Source: Leptasterias polaris (taxonomy: Eukaryota; Echinodermata; Asteroidea; Forcipulatida; Asteriidae). From it: a stretch of DNA of 64,000 nucleotides. Position numbers and translations under genes: made by a program. Under the pieces are notes generated by a model. That model was not told where the DNA came from. It saw only the letters and a list, made by a program, of their open reading frames with translations, and ran no database searches. The stretch is from the NCBI GenBank assembly GCA_037783415.1, contig JAZGTN010000119.1:682001-746000 (forward strand). Reading direction: 5' to 3'. Positions 33,060 to 45,740 of this stretch are shown in pieces. Numbering within the stretch: the first letter of the stretch is position 1; each line of letters starts with the position of its first letter.

Positions 33060-34960
33060 AAAAAAAGGAATGACGTCATCATGTTGTTTCTTTAGATTTA
33101 CGTTGTCACTATCACTGTCTTTCAACATGCCAAGTTTCAACTCAGTCGAATTTGTGGTTTTGTAGATACACGGCTTCAAAAAGTAAACCTTTAAGGCGAT
33201 ACCACGTGACACATGATGACGTCATCAATATAAAACTTCACACATAATGTTGTCTGCATGAAGGTCATTATATATACCAATTTTGAAACGATTATCATAA
33301 ACTTCGCTACAGACATCTAGTAAAAGTGTATTTTTAACAGTTTGCAACCTGCCGCTAGAGGGCGCTCTTGACTTTTATGACGTCACTTATCTTATTTTGT
33401 TAAACCAGACTCTTGCTCGACTATAACACCGTTAAAAAAAACTTCAAAAAGTGTGCCACTTTTAAATTACGAGGCACTTCCTGTTTCTTCCTGTTTCGAC
33501 CGGAAGTAGAGGTCATGTGAGGTCACGCACACGACAAAAAATAAAGACCTATATGACCTAAGTATGATCCCGCATAAAACAACCGACGGTCTCTTAAGTG
33601 TGATTTGTTACAGAATTTCAAAGATTAATTTATTTTTTTCTAAAAACCTTGTAATTTGACACCTGATGACGTCATCATGACGTAAATGAAACGGTTTCGT
33701 CTCCTAATGGTTATCTAACTATGGTAAAAATTTCAAGTTTATATGAGCTTGGGAAGTGTGCTTTTGTTAGCGGACAAGGGACGGCCAGAAGAAGAAGACG
33801 AAGTAAAAAACTAGACATAATTTTTTGTTGGAAACAAAAAAGAGGTGTTCGGTGTGACCTCGTGTTTCAAAGAAATGTTATAAACACGTCTGTGTATTAA
33901 ATATTGTACACTTCTATAGAGTCTTTAGAATGGTGGTTCTAAAGATTTGACCAAACTTTTTGGATGTAACACATCCCAGCTTGAGTACATATGCAAAGTT
34001 TCCATTTGATCACCAAAGTTGTTCTGTACATATAGATCTTGTAAAACACTACCTTGGTGGTGACATAACATGAAAATCGATGACGTCGTGAAAAGGTCAC
34101 TCCACGTTATATCCTTGTAGGACCTACCAAGTCTCATGCAAAATGAAATTTGACTATAGCTTGCTTTGTACTGAAGATATGTACCAATTGGTCAACATTT
34201 CTAAAATTTGTATTAAAAAAATTGATGACGTCATCAAGTCGTCACTCTAGCTTTAAGTAGTCAATATAAATGTCTATCAACATGCCAAGTTTCAACTCAG
34301 TCAAACTTGTGGTTTTGTAGATACACAGCTTCAAAAAGTAAACCTTTAATGCGATACCACGTGACACACGATGACGTCATCAATCTAAAAATTCACACAT
34401 ATGTTGTCTGCAAGAAGGTCATTATGTATACCAATTTTGAAACGATTATCATAAACTTCGCCACAGACATCTAGTAAAAGTGTATTTTTAATTGTTTTCA
34501 ACCTGCCGCTAGAGGGCGCTCTTGACTTTTATGACGTCACTTGTCTTATTTTTTTAAACCAGACTCTTGCTCGACTATAACACCGTTAAAAAAAACTTCA
34601 AAAAGTGTGCCACTTTTAAATTACGAGGCACTTCCTGTTTCTTCCTGTTTCGACCGGAAGTAGAGGTCATGTGAGGTCACGCACACGACAAAAAATAAAG
34701 ACCTATATGACCTAAGTATGATCCCGCATAAAACAACCGACGGTCTCTTAAGTGTGATTTGTTACAGAATTTCAACGATTAAATTTTTAAATTTTAAAAA
34801 CCTTGTAACTTGACACCTGATGACGTCATAATGACGTAAATGAAACGGTTTCGTCTCCTAATGGTTATCTAACTATGGTAAAAATTTCAAGTTTATATAA
34901 GCTTGGGAAGTGTGCTTTTGTTAGCGGACAAGGGACGGAGAGAAGAAGAAGAATAAGAAG
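33060..34960 (+). repeat. 1.15-kb tandem duplication
   Basis: The segment from TGACGTCATCA through AACATGCCAAGTTTCAACTC, CGCTAGAGGGCGCTC and CTTCCTGTTTCGACCGGAAG to a GAAGAAGAAG tail occurs at about 33060-33810 and again at 34210-34955, offset about 1155 bp, with few differences. Each copy ends with GAAGAAGAAG and an AACTAGAC terminus, so each may be a complete non-autonomous element inserted or duplicated in tandem. TGACGTCA motifs occur several times in each. Confidence 0.88.
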
Positions 34961-34962
34961 TA

Positions 34963-36525
34963 AACTAGACTTAACGTGTTTGTGACAACAAACACTAGGT
35001 GTTCGGGTATCGCTGGTGGGCTCACTGCTGTTTTAATGCGTAAGCTATATCATTGAATCGCTGAAAACAATCCTGATAGCTTTTGAAATATTAGAGAAAG
35101 TAAAGTATTAATAGGTTACACAAGAAATAAAGGGCTGCTAAAAATTGTATAAATTTTATAAATAACAACCTTCTGAATAGGAAAGCTATAATATTCATAT
35201 TTAAACATTATGATAGATCAAGACACGGGCAACATTTGAAAAGTTAACGCCAAAATCACATGACCTTTACTTCCGGTCGTACCGGAAGGTCAAAGTTTGC
35301 CTTTGTGCAATTCTTAACAAAAAAACATTTCCTGGCAAAATTCTTAACTTCTGTTTGTCTGATCAACTTCAAATTTACACCATGTTAGAACCTTGATGAA
35401 ACCTCCATCAAGTTAGTGTGACGTCATGATGACGTCATCAGGTGTTGAAATACAGTAAATCAAAATTGTATATTTCAAAAAATCATAACTTAATAATTAC
35501 TGAATGGATTGCTTCAATCAATACATCATCGGACAGGCCTTTAAAAACTCAACAAATGCTACACAAAGAGTTACCCCGTTTGTTCTTAACTTCACGCTCA
35601 AAATGTAAGTTGAACATTACGCAGCAGAAGCAAAGGGCTGGTCGTTCCGCTCCATTGACCACGTGCAAGCTTGCATGTACATGTAAACTGTACACACACT
35701 GCGCCATTGATCTTAAGGTTCAAAGTCCACGAAGACTGTGCATTGCTGGCCCACATGTATATTGTACATGTACTGAAGCGTACAGTAAAGTTGATGCGTT
35801 ATCCATGGTGGCGCTATACCAAGTTAATGGTCCTTTGTTACTGCACTCGTCGATAAATGCAACCATGAATAGCTCATTGCATAACCTTCGTGTTAGCCTT
35901 TTGTTGGCTTGGTGGTAAATATCAACTGAACGAGTGTATTTTGCTGAACTGTTTTGGTGATTTGAATAACTTTTGATAACTGAGAAAATGCAATCGGAAA
36001 AAGGTCAACATAAATTTGACTCTGATCAACAACGGTTTTTATGCGAATCTAACTTTTAGATCCTGTTGAATACTTCAAAGAAATACAATGTGACTAGCAA
36101 AATAAATTCAACATAAATTGCACATCGTGTAAACAGTAGGTTCTTATGCCCTTTTCATAATCATGACAAATGATGTTGCTTCACACATAAGGTAGCAAGC
36201 ATGCGTAGTTTGATAACATTTATTTTTGAATTGTTAGTGATAGTCTTTTAATTTATCAGTTAAGCATGTTAAGTTTGTGACTATTTACATGAAAATTGTT
36301 ATACATGTGTATGTAAACTACTTTATGGAGACTCATATACAGCAACGATATCACTTTCCCCCGTGTACACTAAAAGTATAAAAGTAATAGGTTTGCAAAC
36401 GACTTTTTTTGGAAAATTAAAAAACTTTCAATATAAATCTGCTTACGCATTTTAGTAACATAACAGTGCCCCATACCCGAACACCTAGTGTTTGTTCTCA
36501 CAAACACTAAATCTCTAGTTGGATA
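34963..36525 (+). mobile_element. 1.56-kb element with AGGTGTTCGG inverted ends
   Basis: The left end is AACTAGACTTAACGTGTTTG followed by AACAAACACTAGGTGTTCGG. The right end has the same order inverted (CCGAACACCTAGTGTTTG at about 36478). Inside, the segment ACACGGGCAACATTTGAAAA with GTTAACGCCAAAATCACATG recurs inverted at 38440-38500. The 158-codon frame at 35442 within it has no recognisable domain and is not called as a gene. Confidence 0.65.
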
Positions 36526-36529
36526 TTGA

Positions 36530-38090
36530 TTTTCCTACAGAACAGTTTGTTAATTTTTAGACTATTGAAAGGGCACTTGTTTTAAATCATAATGCAAAAC
36601 GAAGGCAAATCATGAAGACGGCAAATCTAAGCCTCTCTTGAATTTTGACTTATAACATAATGATTTATAAGTTCTATTTCTACCTGTATGGTGCATCATA
36701 CAGGAAATGAAGAATGCAACACAACAACACGTGGAAAATCTGTCACTGGATCCAAGACCATGCCGGTGGATGTGCTGTATTCTGAAGAAGAAAAAAACAA
36801 TATTACAAAATAAACAAAGTATGACTCTAGGAAAATTAAGTCAAGCTGAAACTGTTAAAATAAACAAAAATCAAGACTTAAAACGTTTCATATTTATATA
36901 ATAATACTACTAATTTATTTAATTTATATTGCGCTCTCTCAATGACCAACCTGTTCAAAGGGGGGGGGGGGGGGTCAAAACAGTAACAACATTAAAACTT
37001 AGGAAATTGCACAAGAAAAGGTTAGTGGAAGGTGCACATATTGTTTTGGAACTGATGAACAACTTATAAACAAAACCTACTTTACTTAACACAAACGTCA
37101 TCAAAGTTGCCGACAAACATTCTTCAGTCGGACCATTTTCTGACTTTAGTGACACAGCCAACAATCATACCAATCCCTCATTGCCCAATTCTACTCCTCG
37201 ACGATCACACTAAACGTTCTTTAGTTTTAAAAACATCACCAACGCCACCACTTGATGATAAAAGATAAACTTTATAACATAACTGTGCATTAAATAAATA
37301 CTCATTTTGAAAAGCAATGATTTTCACACAAAGCTTACCGTTTTATCACCGTGTGGCACCGATATAGCATCGATAAACACTGCCGTGGACGCCGTCCGAA
37401 ACACCCATTCATGAGCTGATGTCAAGTCTCTGCTTCTCGGTGTTTGATAAACACATAACCAATGTTCGTCTTTTTCTGCTTGCATTTTCTCAAACAATTA
37501 CAAGTCATACGAATCACTGAAGCAGGTGGTCATCTCAGTGAAACTTCGTCTTCAATTCCATATTGATCATTAAGCCATGAGAAGGGCGAATAGGGGAACA
37601 ATTAGACGCTGAATATAAGCGGTATTTAGATCTATAATCTTAATAGTACGCCATTGATAATCTTGAACTACGTTGTACATACGGTAGCAGAAAAACGAGC
37701 CGCTCGCGCTGGTCTTTTTTCGTGCGTGATATCCGGGCCGGGGGTGCCGGGGGTGCCGCGGTGCGCCTTGACTAAAGGCTAGCTTCCCGCCACATGAAAC
37801 AACAATGACGACACTGAACTGCAGCTTGCATCAGTTTCAACGTTATGTGTACATAATGTTTTGTCAATCAAAGTGGGGGGGGGGGGGGGGGGGGGGGTGG
37901 GGGGTACGAGTGGGTAGTTGCTCTTCATTGTCCGGTTTTGACCATATATTAAGGTCAAAATGTTGTCATGTCTGTGTTCAGAAGCTTGAGCACGACTAAC
38001 GTTCTACACCCTGATACAAAAATTATGCTGAAATGACCAGTAGTTTTAAAGATATATATAAGATAGGATAATAAGAAATTTTCAACTTCC
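36530..38090. other. no gene recognised; G-runs
   Basis: AT-rich sequence with poly-G runs at 36961-36974 and 37876-37900. No domain can be recognised. Confidence 0.5.
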
Positions 38091-38099
38091 GATTTTAAC

Positions 38100-38780
38100 C
38101 GGAAGTAAGTTCAAATGTTGGACGGGTTCTGTGTAGCGTTTGTCGAACTTTAAATGAGCTATCCGATGATGTGTAGATTATAAAAAACAAACAAATGGTT
38201 CATGAGTTATGCTTTTTACAAATATTAAACTTTGATTTATTATAATTCGATGCCCGATGACGTCATCATGACGTAAATAGGTTTGTGTCGTCTTGATAGT
38301 GAGGTTCAACTATCTGTTGAGTTTCATTGTTCAATTCAATCTCAATCTTGAGTTATTCCGTGGATAAGCTCGAAAGTGTTTTTTGAAGAAAAAAAACGAA
38401 GGCGAACTTCGACCTAGGGTAACGACCCGGAAGTTAAGGTCATGTGAATTTGGCGTTAACTTTTCAAATGTTGCCCGTGTCTTGATCTATCATATGTCCA
38501 AATATGAATACTGTAGTTGTAATATTCAGAGACATACAGGCATTGGCATGAGGGCACTTTTCGAGCTAAAATGGCTTGTAACTTGACACCTGATGACGTA
38601 ATCGTGACGTCACAACTTACTCGGCTTCTCCTAGTTATGTTCTAACTTCACATGAAGTTTCAAGTTGATCAAAGATTCGGAAGTATGCGTTTGCTTGCGG
38701 ACAAAGCTCGCTGAGAAGAATAAGCAAAACAAAGAAGAAAAAAAAAGAGAAAAAAAACGAACAATAACAAAGAGTTGTTC
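38100..38780 (+). mobile_element. further member of the AGGTGTTCGG/TGACGTCA family
   Basis: It carries GATGACGTCATCATGACGTA, a CCGGAAGTTAAGGTCATGTG segment that matches 35200-35290 inverted, and an end reading TTGCGGACAAAGCTCGCTGAGAAGAA, like the GCGGACAAGGGACGG...GAAGAAGAAG tails of the tandem copies. Confidence 0.55.
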
Positions 38781-38798
38781 GGTCTGTAACCGAACACC

Positions 38799-39017
38799 TA
38801 AAAAAAAATCCACCCCTTTTCTCGTGACTCCATTTACTGCTCACATGTTTGTTATTAGGTGTTCGGAGCTGCGCTCCGCTCCGAACACCTAAAAAAAAAA
38901 AAAAAAAAACGAACAATAACAAGAGGTGTTCGGAGCTACGCTCCGCTCCGAACACCTAATAACAAACATGTGAGCAGTAAATGGAGTCACGAGAAAAGGG
39001 GTGGATTTTTTTTTATG
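38799..39017 (+). repeat. large palindrome with two nested hairpins
   Basis: The left arm (38800-38890) and right arm (38934-39016) are inverted copies of about 83-90 bp: both contain CCACCCCTTTTCTCGTGACT, GCTCACATGTTTGTTATTAG and AGGTGTTCGGAGC...GCTCCGAACACCT, the last being itself a short hairpin at each side. A poly-A run separates the arms. This is probably two element ends fused head to head. Confidence 0.85.
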
Positions 39018-39019
39018 TT

Positions 39020-41840
39020 TTCACTATTTTCAAATTTTGAGATTTTGACTTGCAATATCCAAACTAATTCTTTAACTAATTTTTCAAAAAAATTTGCATT
39101 TCTAGCAACAATATTCCAATGGGAGTTTCCCACCATGACCAACTTTATACCATGTACGTTGTGTGCAAATTGGTGAACATTTTATATTTTTACCAAAATG
39201 TTATGCGCACTCTTCAAAATTTGTGTTGAATGGGTTTGGTGCAGAGTCATGACGAGATTTTTTAGTTTGTAATAGTAGCACACAATATTGTCGGTATTTT
39301 AGACGAAACCATTTTTCTTGACATTTTATACTGGTAGGCCTACAAAATTGATAATCGGTGAACCCAATCAGTTAAGAGTCGTGTACTTTTTTCACTGATA
39401 ATATTTAAAGGGTTATTGTACATGATCGGTAAGGAACTAAATTTTTTAATTCTAGTCTAAAAGCTTACTGCGTAAGAAATTCATACTAGAACCAATTTTG
39501 TATTTGAAATGAAGTCATATTTGATTGCGGTTTATATAAAACAAAAAGGTCAACATGTTTACATGCTGAAAGGGGGGGGGGGGGGGTAATAACATGGTGT
39601 AGCAGTAAAGTTGAACAAAAAGTACGATAGAAGACAGTCTAAATTTAAAAACACAATGCCGAAAGCTGTCCATGTTTTTTACTGTTTTGGTTGCCATTTT
39701 TGCCGAATCAATCGACTAAACGCGTTCGAGTAAAAACACAGACGACGCATGCGAGATTTAAACGACAAATTGACTAAAAGTTATCACCCAAACAAGCTCT
39801 TGTATACAACCTGTACGCAGCGAAGCTTGATAGGCTGTTGGGGTATTAACAATGATCAAAGCTATACGAAAGGGGACCTTCAAACTCACAATGGATTTTA
39901 TCAGAACCATCCACACTCAACTGACGTGTGTCAAGAAGGCATAAAATCATGTTATCCCAGCTAACAGTTTGACGTTTTCACAACTTCAGACTTTGGTGAA
40001 AGTAACGTTATTAATTTAAACCGGGAGGTCATCTCTACAGGGGTCAGTACAGGGGGTCAGTACACGGGTCTATTTACGACTGTTTTAAACCTGTACATTC
40101 CTCGTCGCAAACAGTGATTGTTTGTGTTGTCTGTTTACTATGGTTTTGTTTGGTTTATTTTTTATTAGCTGTTTTGTTTCTGCTGTTTGCTGCCGTCACG
40201 AATTGTTGTTGTAGTTGCTGTTGTTGTCGTCATTGTTTGTTTGTTTGTTTGTCGTTTTTTGGGGTTTGTTTTGTGCTGTTTCCGTTGATGATTGTTGCGC
40301 TACACCTGCTGATAATGTTGTTGTTTTTTGGCTGTTGTTGTCGTTGCTGCTGTTTATTCAAATTTCTTCTGGTCGTCATCTCTCTTTCTTTCTTTCGTTC
40401 TTCTTCGAAAGTTTTTGCCGACTTCTTCGTCGTCGGTGTCATTGTCGTTAATGTCATTTCTCTCGTCAATCCTGGAAGTTGATGTTCGTACCAGTCTCCG
40501 GTTCCTTCGCAGCGCCTATTCTGCCCAGCAATCCTTTCAGCTTGGAAGTTGAATTGAACTGTTACCGGCCTTGGACCCGGCACAATTTGTGAAGAACTTT
40601 ATTTGTGAAGAACTTTTGTATAGCTTCGAAGCAAGGCTCAAAATTCAAATGCGAAATTATCAGTGCATGACTTTTTTGACATGTCGCATGACGTGCGTGG
40701 GGTGAGTTTTCCATTAATCACTTGCTATAAGATTAGAGACTGAAATAAATGCCATACAATAAACAGAAAATATGTAAACAATTTTTTCCCCATTCACCAT
40801 AAATATTGAAAGTTATTGGTTTGTATACTTAAAGTAGTTCCGTTTGCGGATGATTACTGGGGCTAAGTCAGACATGTGACAACAATCGCATGCTCCATAT
40901 GTCAATCAATGTGTATGCAACAAAACTTCGTAGTGCAGGGGACAACACTAGGAAAGTGTTGGACTTTAATCACAGCTTTCATCATTTCATTTCATTTATT
41001 AATTCTGGTTGGGAAGCCAAGGACTCTCAGAAAAGCGAACGTAATCACTGTACTAGCCAAGAACCCCGTGGAGAGAAGACAATGAAGGAAGTTTCAGTTT
41101 TAGATGTGGGAGGAAAACCCCAGAGAATTATTCCAGGGAAAACCCACGCAATCAGGCAGGGACTGAAAACCCAATCCACATAGTGCCCCTGGTGGGATTC
41201 GAACCGGATTCTTAGAGGTGGAAGGCGGGGCAAGATAAATCTGACTGCCCATCGGTCCAACTATTAGAGTACACCAAGCTTATAACCAACTATATGTCAT
41301 TATGGTTTTATGCCGGTAAAAACGGAGCGCATGTCTACCACGCAGGAAGAATAATCCATTCACAGGAATTCACAATCTGAGAATAGGACAGTAAACTTTC
41401 TCTGATTCCAATATATGGGGGGGGGATGATATAGTTATCCAAAAACCAAATTATTTCGAGGTGAAATGATTCTCAAATTGCTTTATACTATCGAAATCTG
41501 TTGTACTTCTAACCGGTTAGTTTTGATTGCCATTAATATTAAAAGTGGTTACTTTCCCGTAAGTACTTATATCTACATGAGAGTGTGGTCTAATTATTCA
41601 ATTATTTTTACATCCTTTTAAATTAAATTTGAGGTGTCATTTCTTATTACTTTTTCTCAATTTATTAAAACCAGAGTTCCTGAATGTTCTTAATTAGTTT
41701 CTATTTATTTCAATATTTCTGCCAGTGTGGCAGGAGATTCTGTCCACTCAGAGATGTTGTCCCTCATACTGGAAATATTTTTGTCAAAATGTAGTCTGAT
41801 AGTGATAGCGCCCTCTTGTGAACAAATCTCCTTCGGCCCA
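39020..41840. other. no gene recognised; low-complexity TTG/TGC stretch
   Basis: 39000-39180 is a diverged MITE copy related to 50240-50590 (TTTTCACTATTTTCAAA, GGGAGTTTCCCACCATGACC). 40110-40450 is a degenerate TTGTTG/CTGTTGTTG stretch giving spurious Leu/Val/Cys frames. A tRNA-like minus-strand stretch lies at 41185-41275 (GGTTCGAATCCCACCA). Confidence 0.5.
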
Positions 41841-41849
41841 TGTTAAGAG

Positions 41850-42462
41850 GAAGGGAAGTGACTATTTCAATTTTGTGATGCACTCATTTTCCAATAGATA
41901 GAGTTCTCTCGTGAGTGAGGAAATAATTACAAGTTTCTAACCTCACATTATAATGGTGGAAATTGCCATTGCATTCAATACCCTTCCAGTGCAAAAATTG
42001 TCAACATCAAAAACATCTGATGACATCATTCTGAGAAAAATGTGTCACTACATTTTTGTACAGGGATCTTTTGGTTCATAATTGACTTTTTCTGAGCAAA
42101 ATTTGAAAAATTACGTTATTGTAATTCAACAACTAACGGATCTTTACATTCCAAGGAGGAATGCTTCGACAGTCATAATGTCACATTCAAGGCTGTTTGG
42201 ATTACGTTTTAATTTTTATTGAAAGTCAGAACTGAACCAAACATCCCCGTACAAAAATGTTGAGGTAAATTTTTCTCAGAATGACGTCTTCAGATGTTTT
42301 GGATGTTTACAAATTGTTTCACTGCTGGGTACTGAATAAAAGGGCAATTTACACCATTTCAACGCGAGGTTAGAGACTTGTAATTTTTCCCCCACTCACA
42401 TGAGGACTCTATCTTTGAGAAAATGAGTACAAAACAAATTGGAATTGGTCAATTCCCTTAAT
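41850..42462 (+). mobile_element. fold-back element family F, copy 2
   Basis: Two inverted arms of about 270 bp face each other around 42150. Paired landmarks are CATTTTCCAATAGATAGAG with CTATCTTTGAGAAAATG, AACATCTGATGACATCATTC with GAATGACGTCTTCAGATGTT, and ACATTTTTGTACAGGGATC with CCCCGTACAAAAATGTTG. The arms are about 80% alike by eye. No ORF. Confidence 0.82.
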
Positions 42463-42541
42463 ATACATTTATAAGGGGACACACACACGCATTCAAAAGA
42501 AACGTACGAAAGCGTATTGCCACCACATTAAAAAAATCTCT

Positions 42542-42660
42542 CTTATCGTGTACGTACACGATAAGTCATTGTGTACGTACACGATAAGTTCGGAATGTAC
42601 GTAAACTAATTGTGTACACATACACAATAAATTTTGGCTTATCGTGTACCTACACGTATA
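42542..42660 (+). repeat. perfect 24-bp palindrome and related half-sites
   Basis: 42542-42565 is a perfect palindrome centred on GTAC|GTAC flanked by TTATCGT and ACGATAA. A second near-copy (TGTGTACGTACACGATAAG, 42570-42588), a diverged one (GTGTACACATACACAATAAA) and CTTATCGTGTACCTACACG follow within 120 bp. It could be a protein-binding cluster or a simple hairpin repeat. Confidence 0.85.
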
Positions 42661-42859
42661 CCACGATGAGAGACAGGGTTTTGTTTTCATTCATGTGGAG
42701 GCTATATTATACGCTTCCGTAGAAATGGATGTAACGAATCTGAAGAAAAACAATTATCCGAAATTAAACTCCTCAAAAACAAATCACAGTTGCCACCACC
42801 ACACTGTGCAAAATAAAAAAATAAAAAAACTTACCTTCTGGAGCAAACGTTGAGCAATA

Positions 42860-45230
42860 AAACAAGCGGATGTTTCTTTCTCCAAACTTTCCACTCGTTT
42901 TTATCGCCAACAAGTTTGCCGAGACCGCAGCGAGCTAAAGACCACAGGTGTTGTCCTTAAACTAAACTCTATCCAAACTTAACATTGTGGATGCAGGTAC
43001 AAAGTATAAATACCAAAACCAAACCGCCAACTACCAGCATTTTTGAACAATCGTTTTACAAAAAATCAAATCCCGTCACTGTGATTTGTCGGGACTGGAT
43101 CTTCCTCAAGTGGTATTTATACATTCCTATACCAGCATCTTTTGTCCTGGGAAGCCGTTCGTAAACTCATCGTCAATGAACCAAGTATAAATATGCTACG
43201 TGATCACATAGTAAGTCTGGAACTTGGTACCTCATTTCAGAGAGCTGCTTAAGCAAAACATTATCTTAAACAACTTCTTGCTTCGCAAAAAAAAACACTC
43301 ACCGATTGTAAATGTTACATGTTATTTTGGATAATAACGTTGTTCTGTTAAGCATATTATTTAAAAGCTCATTCCGCGGCAGTGAAGTTAATAAGTAAGG
43401 CTGGCACTGCTTAAACAACTTAAACACATAATTATGGAAAACTTCTGGACATTTGCTCACTGAAGCCCAGCACGCGTGGTTTGAACACGGGAAACTCATG
43501 GCCAAAAACGGCTCTCCCATCGAACTTCCCCCTGCTAGCGAAAAGTGCTGCTATGTATCTAACCAGATCGCTCAGCATTTGAAAGTATAAAACATCCCCT
43601 TTCGGTATGATATATTTTCTTAATTCATGCAACTCGAGAAAATAGGGCCTTTTTTGATTAAAAACTTGCTAAAAATGCTCAAAAGTGTAAATTCCTATGG
43701 TGGTCAACTCAGTTTTCCGAGGGTTCGCTCACTAAATTGAACGGCAACGCTGTTCCATCATCTGACATAACTGGATCGCACGTCTAAATAAACTATATAA
43801 AATTCTCTTTCCAGGGATATAAGAATAATTTTGATTGGTCTAGAGGAATAAAGGGCTTTTTTCGATCCAATTGTTGATCTCCTTTCATCTGACCCCGACG
43901 TGACCCCGTAATGAATATGTAGTAGTAGTATAGTCTGGTTCCATTGGTTATCCGTATGCAGGCAACGAACACGCTTGTTGTTTTGGGAACTAGCCCGTAT
44001 CACACACGCTTCCGTCCACGTGAAACACAAAGCCGGTATCCGTTTCTTATAAAGCCCGCTTAGTCGACCAAATATACTGCTTGAATCTCAGATTTGTTTA
44101 TTAGTGAAGGCATTTTATGAAAGGATATAATGTTCTAGTTCCTCTTGTGATCACTGCCATAATTAAAATTCGTCTAAATATCCAGCAATAAGGTGTAAAA
44201 ATTGAAGTCTTGGCGTTGGATCACCTCATTATTTTTAAGAGGGGTGAACTGTGTGTGACGGCGTGCATATCAACTGCTTGGCCTGATTGTTCCTACGAAG
44301 AGATCTAGATCTCTGAAGATGGGACGAAAACAATTCATACTTGCCAGTTTTATACCTCTACTAATTTTGTAAGACCAGAACAAACATTATGCAGGCAGCT
44401 GAACAAAAAGATTTTATCTTCACGTTTAATTATTATATTTTTCATTTTCATTTTTTATTGTTGTTCATATAAAGTTTAATGCCGAAAAACATTTGCCAGT
44501 ATTATGCTTTTATTTGCCATAAACAATTAGTTATGTCATTCAACCATGGAAGAAAAATTAGTTCTTTCAACTGTGACTAGGCCTACATAACTTGTTGAAC
44601 AGCAATACTCAATCTGTTAGCCATACTAGTACAGCAGGTCAATACGCCAATGCAATTTTGATCAAACATTAGCTACTTAACACTTAGCAATACTTTTAAG
44701 TCATAATATTTTATAAAAGTCATATTTTATAAAAGTCATAATATGTCGTAATATATACGTTGTTACTTAAACATGTAAATGTTCTATGGTGTTGAGTAAA
44801 TAAATACCGGAAATTACACGAACATCACATACTCACATCCTTGAATACCTCCACCTTTATTTACCCCTTTATCTGAAATGGTTTAACCCTATGAACTGCT
44901 ACTGCTGTGACCCGCATGTATATTCATGTATGTGTGTGTGAGAGCAGGGGCTTATTTTCTGTCCGAAATGGGGTCAAAGTTTTCCATGAAATTTTCTTTA
45001 ACAACTTCTTGCTTAGCAAAAAATAAGCGGGATACCAGTCACCGATTGTAAATGTTACATGTTATTTTGGATGATAACGTTATTCTGTTAAGCATATTAT
45101 TTAAAAACTCATTCTGCGGCAGTGAAGTATATAACCAGATATCCCCTCGATCCGCGTCAAACTAGTAATCCCGGCCGATTTCCTACTTACAACAAGTAGT
45201 AGTTTTAATAAACCTGAAGGAGTATACCGC
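42860..45230. other. no gene recognised; a 125-bp direct repeat
   Basis: The segment AACAACTTCTTGCTT-GCAAAA...ACCGATTGTAAATGTTACATG...GCGGCAGTGAAGT occurs at 43262-43386 and again at 45001-45128 in the same orientation, about 90% alike. No coding exon identified. Confidence 0.6.
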
Positions 45231-45235
45231 TGTGC

Positions 45236-45360
45236 CTCATAGCTCAGTTGGTAGAGCATCTGCCCGGAGTGTCAGGGGTCTTGGGTTCAAATCCCAATGA
45301 GGACCAATTGATTTTTCTCTCAACCCATGTTTAGTTATTTACATTTCCTGTGGTGATTAG
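45236..45360 (+). mobile_element. tRNA-derived SINE, family T
   Basis: GCCTCATAGCTCAGTTGGTA and GGTCTTGGGTTCAAATCCCA resemble A and B boxes, and CCTCA pairs with TGAGG at the ends, but the anticodon stem does not pair, so it is not a tRNA gene. The tail contains TTTACATTTCCTGTGGTGATT, like the other family T copies. Confidence 0.65.
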
Positions 45361-45740
45361 GCACCATACCAAAATATTGTGTTAGTTTTAATAAGCAGGG
45401 CAGTTCTTCTCATCAAAACTTTAGTTTCTACTGAATTCAAAAATTTACTCTGCGGCAGTAGAACAAAAACAACACAGATTCCCAAAGAACAAACCTACAA
45501 AGCAGATATGTTTTTATATACATGGTGTCAATAGCAAACTGATTATATTATACAAACAATTGTTGCTTATCAGTTTTCGGTGTTTAAGCAGTTCTACGAA
45601 TTCGGACTCTTGCTTGACCCATGTCAGTTAGTTCGGCAACGTGCACTCTCAAGAAGGGACATCAAACAGGCCGACAGATAATGAAGCCGGAACCAAAGGC
45701 CGAAGCCAGGATTTTATGAACAGGATTTTACGACCGTGGC

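Noticed and set aside
35442..35918. 158-codon plus-strand frame
   Set aside because: It lies inside a TIR-bounded non-autonomous element, has no recognisable domain and no splice or start context; likely chance.
40110..40490. 122-codon hydrophobic frame resembling a membrane protein
   Set aside because: Arises from a degenerate TTG/TGT/TGC stretch; Cys/Leu/Phe/Val-only composition.
42542..42660. CRISPR-like or phage attachment-like repeat
   Set aside because: Eukaryotic context, too few copies and no regular spacers.
45236..45310. Possible functional tRNA gene
   Set aside because: The anticodon stem does not pair and the acceptor stem has mismatches; it shares a tail with other SINE copies.
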